A stretch of 64,000 bases of DNA from Gracilibacillus dipsosauri (GCF_003176895.1 NZ_QGTD01000005.1:248001-312000); one strand, 5' to 3'. Counted from the first letter of the stretch, positions 1 through 7,230 are shown. The notes: a model not told the origin generated them from the letters alone. A program made the numbers and translations.

Positions 1-262
1 CAAACCTTCCTTCTTCTACTAATTGAAGGTCAATTTTTGTCACAATTGTGCCTATTTGTGGAAATACACCTAGTAGTTCCTCTTGGTTCAACTGCAAAAA
101 TGCTTCTCTAACTGGAGTTCGACTGACATTTAATTTATCTGATATTTCTTTTTCAGATAATTTCGTGCCCGGTGCAATCTCTCCATTCATGATTTGTTCT
201 TTGATTACCTGGTACACATAATCACGTGAAGAGCCTCTCGTTCTTTGATTTTGGATTGGCAT
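1..262 (-). CDS. GntR-family transcriptional regulator (FadR/FCD type), N-terminal part; gene runs off the window
   Basis: The 87 visible residues form a GntR winged helix-turn-helix. The segment NGEIAPGTKLSEKEISDKL is followed by the recognition-helix signature NVSRTPVREAF and by the wing, which ends GTIVTKID. This signature is typical of FadR-subfamily repressors, whose FCD ligand-binding domain would lie beyond the left edge. The ATG at 262 has a good ribosome binding site (AAAGAGGTG). The regulated genes are not visible, so the ligand cannot be inferred. The fold is secure; the subfamily is an inference from the N-terminus alone. Confidence 0.85.
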   Translation of the reverse strand, partial: MPIQNQRTRGSSRDYVYQVIKEQIMNGEIAPGTKLSEKEISDKLNVSRTPVREAFLQLNQEELLGVFPQIGTIVTKIDLQLVEEGRF

Positions 263-376
263 AACGACACCTCTTTATACTAGTATGGTAGTTATATATT
301 ATACTTGTCTTTATAACTGAATTCAACTATGTTGTTTATATTTTCCTTTAGAAATATAATTTTATGCTTAAGTTTA

Positions 377-841
377 CTAATTATAATCCCATAGAATAAC
401 CCAATTTTCCTTTTCCTCTGTTATATAGACAGGCTGTTGTATCTCTAAATAACCGTATTTACTTTCATATCCCAGAATAACAGTAAATTGATATACATTG
501 GAAAGACTAGGAGATTGATCACTCATTTTCCATGTATCCAATTTTACCGGTTCTGTATACTCAAATTCAAAGGTATCCACACCAAAATGATTAATGAATA
601 CATGAGCACGGTCTTGGATGTATTCACTTTTGTCCCATTTATTTTGCATCTCGGAATGAAATAATTCCCATGAGCTAGCAAACTGTCCATTCTGTTCATA
701 CTCATAAAAGCTTTTTAACACATTTTCTGCTTTCCTTTCAGGTGAAAACCACGAACTTATCCATAAATATAGAAAAACAATGCATGCAATCGCGAATATA
801 AGTGCAATAATGGCTTTTATGAGTAATCTGTTACGACGCAT
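377..841 (-). CDS. small membrane-anchored protein of unknown function
   Basis: 154 residues when started at the ATG preceded by AAGGAGTG; an upstream in-frame start at 901 lacks a ribosome binding site. The protein begins MRRNRLLIK, followed by one hydrophobic helix (about residues 9-28) and then an extracytoplasmic domain of about 120 residues rich in Tyr, Trp and Glu. The layout resembles small anchored NTF2-like or DUF4829-type lipid-face proteins (ENVLKSFYEYEQNGQFASSW looks like the first helices of such a fold), but I cannot name a family. It stands alone on the minus strand; the divergent small-RNA promoter lies about 100 bp upstream. Confidence 0.7.
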   Translation of the reverse strand: MRRNRLLIKAIIALIFAIACIVFLYLWISSWFSPERKAENVLKSFYEYEQNGQFASSWELFHSEMQNKWDKSEYIQDRAHVFINHFGVDTFEFEYTEPVKLDTWKMSDQSPSLSNVYQFTVILGYESKYGYLEIQQPVYITEEKENWVILWDYN

Positions 842-944
842 GTAATCACTCCTTGATGATAAGAATGAACGCTTTGTATAACATATTCCTTTCACCCCCA
901 TTTTATTATTTACATAAATTTCTTTAAAAATAATCCAAAAGACC

Positions 945-991
945 TATTGTAATCGCTTTCTAAATTTTATATACTGGAAACGGTTACAATA
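945..991 (+). promoter_or_regulatory. sigma-A promoter flanked by two perfect CcpA (cre) sites
   Basis: The candidate -35 TTGTAA (947-952) and -10 TATACT (970-975) are separated by exactly 17 bp. cre1 (TTGTAATCGCTTTCT, 947-961) overlaps the -35, and cre2 (TTGTAACCGTTTCCA read on the minus strand, 975-989) starts at the last base of the -10. Both match the consensus WTGNAANCGNWNNCW at every defined position. Sites over the -35 and the start point are classically repressive for CcpA. The promoter reads rightward, away from the gene that starts at 841, into a region without an ORF but with a terminator. Confidence 0.65.
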
Positions 992-1120
992 ATAGTTGTT
1001 GTGTACATATACTGTTTATCCAATCACTTTTGTGTTGGATAACTACATGTACAGTATTTTGATTCAAAATAGATTGTCCCCCTTTGCACCCTTGCTGGTT
1101 TAGTAAGGGTGTCTTTTTTT
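982..1120 (+). ncRNA. putative CcpA-controlled small regulatory RNA
   Basis: From the predicted start (about 982) to the T-run at 1114-1120 the transcript would be about 140 nt with no convincing ORF. It has an imperfect stem-loop (GTACAT 1003-1008 with ATGTAC 1047-1052; TTATCCAA 1016-1023 with TTGGATAA 1035-1042), then a linker expected to be single-stranded that contains GTCCCCCTTT (1076-1085), then a strong terminator. C-rich single-stranded stretches next to the terminator are the hallmark of Gram-positive trans-acting sRNAs that pair with G-rich ribosome binding sites (RoxS/RsaE, RsaI). It resembles CcpA-repressed RsaI in size and logic, but homology is not claimed. Confidence 0.5.
1087..1120 (+). 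terminator. intrinsic terminator of the putative sRNA
   Basis: CACCCTTGCT (1087-1096) pairs with AGTAAGGGTG (1102-1111) around a GGTTT loop, a 10-bp stem with one G-U pair, followed by TCTTTTTTT. It is oriented rightward, where no protein gene precedes it, which is the main argument for a non-coding transcript. Confidence 0.75.
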
Positions 1121-1143
1121 GTGCAAAAAAAAACCTGCATGAA

Positions 1144-1198
1144 GGTACTGCACCCCTAAAATTAGATTTTTTCACTCTAACTTTAGGGGTGCAGTACC
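1144..1198. repeat. 23-bp inverted repeat (long hairpin) downstream of the DoxX gene
   Basis: The left arm 1144-1166 and right arm 1176-1198 are complementary at 22 of 23 positions; each arm carries the core TTTAGGGGTGCAGTACC or its complement, and the loop is 9 nt. Read on the minus strand it lies just after the DoxX stop and is followed by a run of T about 15 nt further on, so it may end that transcript. The stem is much longer than the other terminators here, so a MITE-like or insertion-sequence-derived palindrome is an alternative. Confidence 0.6.
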
Positions 1199-1218
1199 GA
1201 ACAGAGTTTTTTTTTACT

Positions 1219-1731
1219 TTAATGTGCTTCTATTACTTCACCTGCTGTTTCTTTTTTATGAAAAAGCTGTTTTTTCATAAATGGGATTACATAGCGATCT
1301 AAGCCAAATTTACCTGCATTATAGCCAGCTACTAAAATAAATACGGTTAACAAAACCATTTGAGCATTTGTGCTAACTGTTCCACTAAATAAGAAAGCAA
1401 AGTTCATACATATTCCCATTAATGCTGCAAAATTTGTAAATACACCTAGAATTAATGCAATTCCTACTAGAATCTCTCCCCACATAACGAGAAATGTGAA
1501 TATATCTGCTCCTGGTAATGCAACATGCTCTAGAAAGCTTGCCCACCAGCCTTGAACAGCAGGATGATCACCACTTGACTTTTCAATAGCTCCTTGAATG
1601 AATCCTCCAGCATCAAATCCACCTGTTAATTTTCCCCATCCAGCGGTGAGCCATTGGTAACCTAAATAAATACGAATAATAGCTAGTAGACCTGCAACAA
1701 CTCCATTTTTTCTTAACCATTCTACAAACAT
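1219..1731 (-). CDS. DoxX family membrane protein
   Basis: 170 residues with the DoxX pattern: helix 1 GLLAIIRIYLGYQWLTAGWGKL, then a GGFDAGGF segment, and three more hydrophobic helices (GEILVGIALILGVFTNFAALMG, AFLFSGTVSTNAQMVLLTVFILVAGYNAGKFGLDRY). Such proteins are four-helix inner-membrane proteins linked to thiol, quinone or sulfur redox functions; the substrate is unknown. The ATG at 1731 is 8 nt from GGAG; the GTG at 1740 overlaps that site and is unlikely. A Rex operator and a -10 lie upstream, implying control by the NADH/NAD+ ratio. Confidence 0.85.
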   Translation of the reverse strand: MFVEWLRKNGVVAGLLAIIRIYLGYQWLTAGWGKLTGGFDAGGFIQGAIEKSSGDHPAVQGWWASFLEHVALPGADIFTFLVMWGEILVGIALILGVFTNFAALMGICMNFAFLFSGTVSTNAQMVLLTVFILVAGYNAGKFGLDRYVIPFMKKQLFHKKETAGEVIEAH

Positions 1732-1828
1732 ATAAATCACTCCTTCAATTTGTTCAACATTTCACATGTTGGTTTTTATTGATTTGATTTATTACACTTA
1801 TATAATAACATGTATTGGCTATTTTTTG

Positions 1829-1852
1829 ATTATATTGTGAAGTTATTCACAA
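1829..1852 (-). promoter_or_regulatory. Rex (redox repressor) operator adjoining the -10 of the DoxX gene
   Basis: TTGTGAAGTTATTCACAA (1835-1852) is a perfect 7-bp inverted repeat with a 4-bp AT-rich centre and equals the Rex consensus TTGTGAA-N4-TTCACAA. It directly abuts TATAAT on the minus strand (1829-1834), about 100 bp upstream of the DoxX start. Rex binds when NAD+ is high and leaves when NADH rises, so the gene should be induced under oxygen or electron-acceptor limitation. The site is seen; the regulation is inferred from the family. Confidence 0.75.
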
Positions 1853-2127
1853 TAATGCCATAAAGTTTTGTCTAACTTGTGACATCAGGCTCAGAAATGT
1901 TTCAACTATCATGAAATATAGTGCTAGGATTATACTACTTAAAATGATATATTTAATAATGCTTGTTTAATTTGAAAGTTCGGTTGTTTTTTAGAAACCT
2001 TCTATATGGGTCAGCTCTTTTATGGACTGTTTTATATAGCTTAATTAAAGGAAGTGATGTAGAGATGCGTGGATTTTATTATCATTGCTTAAAAAGGATC
2101 GGGAAATCTAAAGGAGATGAATGGAAA

Positions 2128-2751
2128 ATGATAACAATAGATGGTGTTGTCGGTGTTGGCAAAAGTACTTTAATGAACATTATGGTAGAAGAAATGGGAT
2201 ATACCCCTTTTCAAGAGCCAGTAGTTAACAATCCAATTTTAGATCGATTTTATTATGATAGAGAACGATACAGTTTTCCTTTACAAGTATTTTTCTTAAA
2301 TGAACGGTTTAAGCATATTAAAAATGCAAGTAAAATCGAGAAGGCTGTATTAGATCGATCTATTTATGGTGATGTGATCTTTGCCAAAATGCTAAACGAT
2401 GCTGGAGAAATGTCTAATGAAGAGTTTGGCATTTATAAGGACTTATTTGCTAATATGATTGAACATTGTCAAGCCCCCGCTTTAATGATCTATCTAGAGG
2501 CCTCTACAGAGGAAGCCGTTCGCCGCATTACAAACCGTGGCAGAAGCTATGAACTAGACACGGAAATTGCCTATTGGGAAAGATTAAACAAAGAATACCG
2601 CCAATATTTCGAGGAATACGAGGCATCCCCTGTCTTAAAAATCAATGTAGATAATCTAGATTTTGAAAATAATCCTGAGGATAAGGAATATGTTTTATCA
2701 TTGATTAGGGAGGAAATTGCTCGGTTGAAGTTGGATGATGAGAACAAGTGA
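2128..2751 (+). CDS. deoxynucleoside kinase (deoxyguanosine/deoxyadenosine kinase family)
   Basis: 207 residues, the normal length for bacillar dNKs. The P-loop is at the N-terminus (TIDGVVGVGKST), followed by the substrate-site FQEPVVNNPILDRFYYD, the LDRSIYGDVIFAKM catalytic/ERS-like region and the lid RRITNRGRSYE. It phosphorylates deoxynucleosides for salvage in the cytosol. The ATG at 2128 has AAAGGAG 11 nt upstream and gives the usual length. The frame stays open upstream to 1963, and an in-frame ATG at 2065 also has AAAGGAAG, so a form with about 21 extra residues is possible. Which deoxynucleoside is preferred cannot be read from the sequence. Confidence 0.85.
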   Translation: MITIDGVVGVGKSTLMNIMVEEMGYTPFQEPVVNNPILDRFYYDRERYSFPLQVFFLNERFKHIKNASKIEKAVLDRSIYGDVIFAKMLNDAGEMSNEEFGIYKDLFANMIEHCQAPALMIYLEASTEEAVRRITNRGRSYELDTEIAYWERLNKEYRQYFEEYEASPVLKINVDNLDFENNPEDKEYVLSLIREEIARLKLDDENK

Positions 2752-2759
2752 TAATCCTT

Positions 2760-2794
2760 AAGACGGTAGAAACCCAACTGGTTTCTATCGTCTT
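2760..2794. terminator. bidirectional terminator between convergent genes
   Basis: A 15-bp stem, AAGACGGTAGAAACC (2760-2774) with GGTTTCTATCGTCTT (2780-2794), has one G-T pair and a CAACT loop. It sits between the kinase stop (2751) and the convergent stop at 2796 and can serve both strands, although its T-run is short. Confidence 0.65.
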
Positions 2795-2795
2795 C

Positions 2796-3530
2796 TTATT
2801 GATCTGAGCCATTTGATTTTTTATGGTTAGTTTGTTTATTATTTTTAGGTTCTTTTTTAGGATCTTGATCTTCGGGAATTTGAGGGTCTTCGGTTCCTTG
2901 GTTTGGATCTTCTGGATTTTCTTGATTTTCTGGATTATCTGGGTTTTCGTTAGGTGATTCTTCGGGCTCTTGCTCGGTGGGATTAGTTGAATCATCTAAA
3001 TCTTCTGTAGGAATATCTTCTTCCTCTTTATCAGTGCTATCACTCGACGAATTTTCTGGAGATGATTGTACAGTCTTTTCATCAAAGCTATCTGTTGAAT
3101 TAGATTCCGGATCATTGTCTTTTTCTGATGGGTAGCTATTGTATGATGCTTCTGGTGTTGGTTGATAATTCCATGTTGACTCTTGCTCATTGGTTGGATA
3201 GTAATATTGCTCTTCTTCCTCATTTCCAATTTTCTCTTCGAACACTGCAGTTTCATTTTCTAGTTCATCATCTGGTGTTTTCGTTTCTACTTTTTCCTCA
3301 CTAAATAAGTCATCATTAATTCCCATAGGACTAAGAAAACTACTGCTTGCTATATTGTATGTATGAGAGTTTGATATTTTCTCTTTGATTGTCGAATTAT
3401 TAAATACCGTTTTCCCATCAAGATAGCTTTTTCCGATCCATCCAACTCCAATTAATAACGTCATACCAACTGCAATGGTTACATACAGTGCAAGGGAATC
3501 TTGATTAAATTTCAGCTTTCTCTCCTCCAT
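2796..3530 (-). CDS. single-pass membrane protein with a long acidic, Pro/Glu/Ser-rich disordered tail
   Basis: 244 residues from the ATG at 3530. After a short basic start (MEERKLKFN) comes one transmembrane helix (about residues 13-34, ALYVTIAVGMTLLIGVGWIG). The rest is low-complexity sequence dominated by Glu, Asp, Ser, Asn and Pro, with PEN/PED-like repeats near the C-terminus (ENPDNPENQENPEDPNQ) and a basic end (KKEPKNNKQTNHKK). The predicted topology puts the tail outside the cell. No domain was recognised. The ATG lacks an upstream Shine-Dalgarno sequence; GGAGGAG lies inside the first codons, so a start slightly further downstream is possible. Confidence 0.65.
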   Translation of the reverse strand: MEERKLKFNQDSLALYVTIAVGMTLLIGVGWIGKSYLDGKTVFNNSTIKEKISNSHTYNIASSSFLSPMGINDDLFSEEKVETKTPDDELENETAVFEEKIGNEEEEQYYYPTNEQESTWNYQPTPEASYNSYPSEKDNDPESNSTDSFDEKTVQSSPENSSSDSTDKEEEDIPTEDLDDSTNPTEQEPEESPNENPDNPENQENPEDPNQGTEDPQIPEDQDPKKEPKNNKQTNHKKSNGSDQ

Positions 3531-3665
3531 TTGGTACTTTTTTCTTGTATTTAACCTATCATTATTTTGTCGAAATGTAAACGCATCTAGTTGATATATC
3601 ACATTTTTGGGCTATATTATTCTAAAAATAACTTCAACACCATCGAGACATAATTATAAATTCTA

Positions 3666-3920
3666 TTTCACGTACCAGCTCCTGCCAAATCGAACTATAT
3701 CCACCTTATAAACACCATTTCACGACTAAGCTCCTACAATTTGTACTTTATCCTGCTTATAAACACCATTTCACGACTAAGCTCCTACAATTTGTACTTT
3801 ATCCTCCTTATAAACGCCATTTCACGACTAAGCTCCTACAATTTGTACTTTATCCTCCTTATAAACGCCATTTCACTACCATGCTCCTTCCAATTTGTAC
3901 TTTATCCTCCCTATAAATCC
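3666..3920. repeat. tandem array of about five 51-bp repeats
   Basis: Units starting CACGACTAAGCTCCTACAAT recur at 3721, 3772 and 3823, exactly 51 bp apart; divergent copies start at 3669 and 3874 (52 and 51 bp from the neighbouring unit). The central copies are nearly identical and the outer ones degenerate. The period is a multiple of three, so an ORF runs through, but its repeated product looks like chance. On the minus strand each unit contains TATAAGGAGGATAAAGTAC, a perfect Shine-Dalgarno-like sequence. The array fills the gap between the disordered protein and the end of the sugar operon; no gene is seen there. Confidence 0.85.
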
Positions 3921-3928
3921 AACCTGAA

Positions 3929-3967
3929 CAAAAAATTAGAGTGTATCTCTTTTTAGAAATACACTCT
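3929..3967 (-). terminator. terminator of the DUF993 operon
   Basis: On the minus strand AGAGTGTAT (3959-3967) pairs with ATACACTCT (3938-3946), the stem being extended by TCT/AGA, and is followed by AATTTTTT. It lies 22 bp past the stop of the isomerase gene. Confidence 0.8.
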
Positions 3968-3988
3968 GCTAACTCCCATCCTGATCTG

Positions 3989-4810
3989 CTAAACGTGCTT
4001 AGCAAAGCTTTGTTTGACTTCTTGTAATACATCATTTCCATCACGATCCCAAAGCGATTGGTTAATAATTTCCACTTCAATTGGTCCATGATATCCTGCT
4101 TCCTCTACTGCTTTTCTCATACGATTGATTTCTATTACACCTTCTCCCATCATGGCACGGCCTTTGAACATATCTGCCATTGGTACCTTCCAATCGGATA
4201 CATGAAAACCTAGGATTCTACCTTTTGCACGATTGATTTCCTGATACAAATTTGGATCCCACCACACATGGTAAACATCAACAATTACTCCAACTTCATC
4301 CGGGTGATACTTCTCTGCTATCGTGGAGGCTTGATCCATTGTGTTAATGACAGAACGATCTGCTGCAAACATTGGATGTAAAGGCTCAATCGCAAGCTTC
4401 ACCCCATAATCCTTTGCATATGGTACTAATTGGTCAATTCCTTCTTCCACTTGTTTACGTGCTGTGTCAATATCTCGGTCTGCACTTGGTCCACAGACAA
4501 GCACTAATGTATCTGTGCCAAGCTCAGCCGCTTCTTCGATGGCTCGTTTATTATCATCTATCCGTTCGGCCCGATCCTTTGCTGTAGCAGCAGGAAACAT
4601 GCCGCCACGACAAACACTAGAAACATCTAAACCGGCATCTGTGATCAATCTTTTACTTTGCTTCAGGCCGATTTCTTTTATTTTATGGCGCCATACTGAT
4701 ATCCAAGGTACTTCATGACTGAGGCAGCCTTCCACTGCTTCCTGCAGGCTCCATTGGTCTATTGTGATTTGGTTTAAACTAAGACGACTCATTAATTTAT
4801 CCTCTGCCAT
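3989..4810 (-). CDS. sugar phosphate isomerase/epimerase (xylose-isomerase-like TIM barrel)
   Basis: 273 residues of the AP-endonuclease-2/IolE-like TIM-barrel family: IDQWSLQEAVEGCLSHEVPWISVWRHKIKEIG at the start, the metal-site strand VKLAIEPLHPMF, VGVIVDVYHVWWDPNLYQEI, GFHVSDWKVP, and the C-terminal GPIEVEIINQ. These carry the Glu, Asp, His and Glu ligands of the divalent metal. It probably isomerises or epimerises a keto-sugar. The ATG at 4810 shares its A with the TAA of the preceding gene (TAATG) and has AGGAGGG 8 nt upstream, so translation is coupled. It is the last gene of the operon; the substrate is unknown. Confidence 0.85.
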   Translation of the reverse strand: MAEDKLMSRLSLNQITIDQWSLQEAVEGCLSHEVPWISVWRHKIKEIGLKQSKRLITDAGLDVSSVCRGGMFPAATAKDRAERIDDNKRAIEEAAELGTDTLVLVCGPSADRDIDTARKQVEEGIDQLVPYAKDYGVKLAIEPLHPMFAADRSVINTMDQASTIAEKYHPDEVGVIVDVYHVWWDPNLYQEINRAKGRILGFHVSDWKVPMADMFKGRAMMGEGVIEINRMRKAVEEAGYHGPIEVEIINQSLWDRDGNDVLQEVKQSFAKHV

Positions 4811-5985
4811 TAGCGACCCTCCTGTTCAATACCTGCTAACTCAAGTGTCCATTTCATTCTTATTGTCGCTAAGTCCGGGTCACGTAATAGGCCTGCTTCA
4901 TCTGCCATGACGAATAAATCAGATAAATGGACAATGGAACGAGCACCTTCCTTACCACCAATCATGCGAAAATGGTCTTGATGTCCATTTAGATAAGCCA
5001 TAAATACAACACCTGTTTTATAGGAAAATGTCGGTGCCTCGAAAATATGTCTAGATAGCGGAACTGTTTTTTCGAGTAATGCATCATATGTTTTCCAATT
5101 ATCAGCGTCTATTGCGTGCATGGCTGCCGCTGCAGCTGGTGCGATCGCATCAAATATCCCTAAAAGGGCATGACTATAACCTTGATCATCACCTTTAATT
5201 AATTCAGGATAATTAAAGTCATCTCCTGTGTACATCCGTACACTATTCGGTAGTAAACGGCGCATATCGATCTCTTTTTGAGCATCAAGTAATGAAATTT
5301 TAATCCCATCCACTTTTGATTCATTATCCTTGATGATCTGCAAGCACACTTCCATTGCTTGGTCGATATCTGTGTGCCCCCAATAGCCTTTTAATGCTGG
5401 ATCAAACATATCACCAAGCCAGTGTAGGATAACGGGTTCTTTAACATTTTGCAAAATCTTATTATACACTCTCTGATAATCTTCAGGACCCGTGGCACAT
5501 GCTGCTAATGCGCGACTCGCCATCAATATTATTTTCCCGCCTTCACCTTCTACAAATGACACCTGCTCTTCATAAGCTTTTTCTACATCGTCTAATGTCA
5601 CGCTAGGTGTTGGTTCTAAATGATCTGTACCAACACCACTAGCAATATTGCCACCTACTGTCTTTGCTTCTTTAATCGAACGTGAAATTAATTCCTTCGC
5701 ACCGTCCCAGCTTAACCCCATTCCACGCTGAGCTGTATCCATTGCTTCAGCAACAGATAGTCCGAGCGACCATAAGTAATGGCGATATTCCATCGTTTTA
5801 TCCCAATCTATTTGAGCATTCAAAGTTGGATCGGCAGGCGATAATGGATCTGCTACGACGTGTGCTGCTGAGAAAGCCGTTCTACTTTCAAAAGGTTTAT
5901 CTTGTGGAATATCAAAAGGTGTATAATTTTTCGCCTCATAGCTGTAAAGCGTTCGATCTGATTTTGGTAAAATTAGCTTTGCCAT
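4810..5985 (-). CDS. DUF993 protein (dihydrodipicolinate-synthase/NAL-like aldolase superfamily)
   Basis: 391 residues. The mid-region resembles a class I aldolase barrel: GVGTDHLEPTPSVTLDDVEKAYEEQV, GGKIILMASRALA, VILHWLGDMFDPALKGYWG and DGIKISLLDAQKEIDMRR, where the KIS lysine is the likely Schiff-base residue by analogy. Its reaction is not established to my knowledge. It may cleave or make a C-C bond in a sugar acid formed by the neighbouring dehydrogenase and isomerase. The ATG at 5985 has AAGGAGG; the earlier in-frame ATG at 6024 lacks one and overlaps the upstream gene. There is a 13-bp gap to the dehydrogenase and a 1-bp overlap with the isomerase, so this is one operon. Confidence 0.8.
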   Translation of the reverse strand: MAKLILPKSDRTLYSYEAKNYTPFDIPQDKPFESRTAFSAAHVVADPLSPADPTLNAQIDWDKTMEYRHYLWSLGLSVAEAMDTAQRGMGLSWDGAKELISRSIKEAKTVGGNIASGVGTDHLEPTPSVTLDDVEKAYEEQVSFVEGEGGKIILMASRALAACATGPEDYQRVYNKILQNVKEPVILHWLGDMFDPALKGYWGHTDIDQAMEVCLQIIKDNESKVDGIKISLLDAQKEIDMRRLLPNSVRMYTGDDFNYPELIKGDDQGYSHALLGIFDAIAPAAAAAMHAIDADNWKTYDALLEKTVPLSRHIFEAPTFSYKTGVVFMAYLNGHQDHFRMIGGKEGARSIVHLSDLFVMADEAGLLRDPDLATIRMKWTLELAGIEQEGR

Positions 5986-5998
5986 CCTAGATACCTCC

Positions 5999-7156
5999 TT
6001 AGAGTTTGATTTCTGGCACTTCAATCCAACGACGTTCTTCCCATGATTTCAAACCAAGATCAGATAGTTGAGTACCTTTTGCTCCTTCTAATAAATCCCA
6101 AGGAAATGCTTCATCTGCAAATACATGCTTTAAAAATAGCTCCCACTGTACCTTAAAACCGTTATCAAATACATCATTTGTTGGTACTTCCTGCCACTGT
6201 GCTTGGAAGTCAAATGGATTTTCAATATCTGGATTCCATGTTGGTTTTGGGGTATTTACACGATGCTGCACTTTACAATCTCTTAATCCAGCTACTGCAC
6301 TTCCTTCTGTTCCGTCTACTTGTATTGTTAATAAATCATCTCGGTTCACACGAACAGCCCAAGAAGAATTTGCTTGAACGATCACCCCATTATCAAGTTC
6401 AAATGTACCGTATGCTGCATCATCTGCAGTTGCTTTGTACGTATTTCCATTTTCATCAACACGTTCAGGAATGTGAGTTGCACCTAGACAAGAAACTGCC
6501 TTGATATTTCCAAATAAATTGTCAATCACATAACGCCAGTGTGCAAACATATCGACAATGATTCCACCACCATCTTCTTTACGATAGTTCCATGAAGGTC
6601 GCTGTGCCTCCTGCCAGTCGCCTTCAAACACCCAGTACCCAAATTCCATTCTTACAGATAAAATTTTCCCGAAAAAGCCAGAGTCAATGAGACGTTTTAG
6701 CTTTAATAAGCCTGGTAAGAACAGTTTATCTTGAACAACACCGTTTTTAACACCGGCATCATTCGCAAGCTTTGCAAGCTCAATAGATCCTTCCAAATTT
6801 GTAGCTGTTGGCTTCTCACAATAGATGTGCTTCCCTTTTGCTATCGCCTTTTTAATACTATCTGCTCTTCTGACCGTCGTTTGGGAGTCAAAGTAAATCT
6901 CATTGTATTCATCTGCAAGTGCTGCATCTAAATCTGTGGAATATCGATCGATTCCATATGTTTCTGCTAACGCTTTCAATTTCTTTTCATTACGACCTAC
7001 TAGAATTGGATCAGGCATGAGCGTGTCCTCGTTCTTTAGTTTCACGCCACCTTGTTTTCTTATCGCAACGATGGAACGGATTAAATGCTGATTCGTACCC
7101 ATTCGCCCTGTTACGCCATTCATAATAATACCAATTTTATGTTGTGCCATTTTCAT
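5999..7156 (-). CDS. Gfo/Idh/MocA family oxidoreductase
   Basis: 385 residues. An N-terminal Rossmann domain (IGIIMNGVTGRMGTNQHL, with a long insert before VGRNEKKLKALAETYG) is followed by the family signature GKHIYCEKPTA, whose Lys is catalytic, and a C-terminal alpha/beta domain with GGGIIVDMFAHWRYVIDNLFG, where the His is the usual proton-transfer residue. It oxidises or reduces a sugar or polyol with NAD(P). The start is either 7156 or the ATG two codons in (7150, better spaced from AGGTAGGG). It is the first gene of the three-gene operon, read after the AraC gene and a terminator. Confidence 0.88.
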   Translation of the reverse strand: MKMAQHKIGIIMNGVTGRMGTNQHLIRSIVAIRKQGGVKLKNEDTLMPDPILVGRNEKKLKALAETYGIDRYSTDLDAALADEYNEIYFDSQTTVRRADSIKKAIAKGKHIYCEKPTATNLEGSIELAKLANDAGVKNGVVQDKLFLPGLLKLKRLIDSGFFGKILSVRMEFGYWVFEGDWQEAQRPSWNYRKEDGGGIIVDMFAHWRYVIDNLFGNIKAVSCLGATHIPERVDENGNTYKATADDAAYGTFELDNGVIVQANSSWAVRVNRDDLLTIQVDGTEGSAVAGLRDCKVQHRVNTPKPTWNPDIENPFDFQAQWQEVPTNDVFDNGFKVQWELFLKHVFADEAFPWDLLEGAKGTQLSDLGLKSWEERRWIEVPEIKL

Positions 7157-7189
7157 CCCTACCTTTTTCTTTGATACACCTAGTGTAAC

Positions 7190-7230
7190 GCAATAAAAAA
7201 AATTCGTCTTATTAATCTAAGAACGAATTT
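7190..7230 (-). terminator. terminator after the AraC-family gene
   Basis: On the minus strand AAATTCGT and ACGAATTT (arms at 7223-7230 and 7200-7207), extended by CTTA/TAAG, form a hairpin followed by TTTTTTTT. It separates the regulator from the downstream operon. Confidence 0.75.

Noticed and set aside
984-1175. Minus-strand 63-residue ORF across the sRNA region
   Set aside because: No ribosome binding site; the sequence is explained by the promoter, hairpins and terminator.
3666-3920. CRISPR array
   Set aside because: The repeats are contiguous 51-bp units without unique spacers and no cas gene is near.
3741-3956. Plus-strand ORF made of repeated YFILLINAISRLSSYNL units
   Set aside because: It is an artefact of the 51-bp (17-codon) tandem repeat; no ribosome binding site and no sense outside the array.
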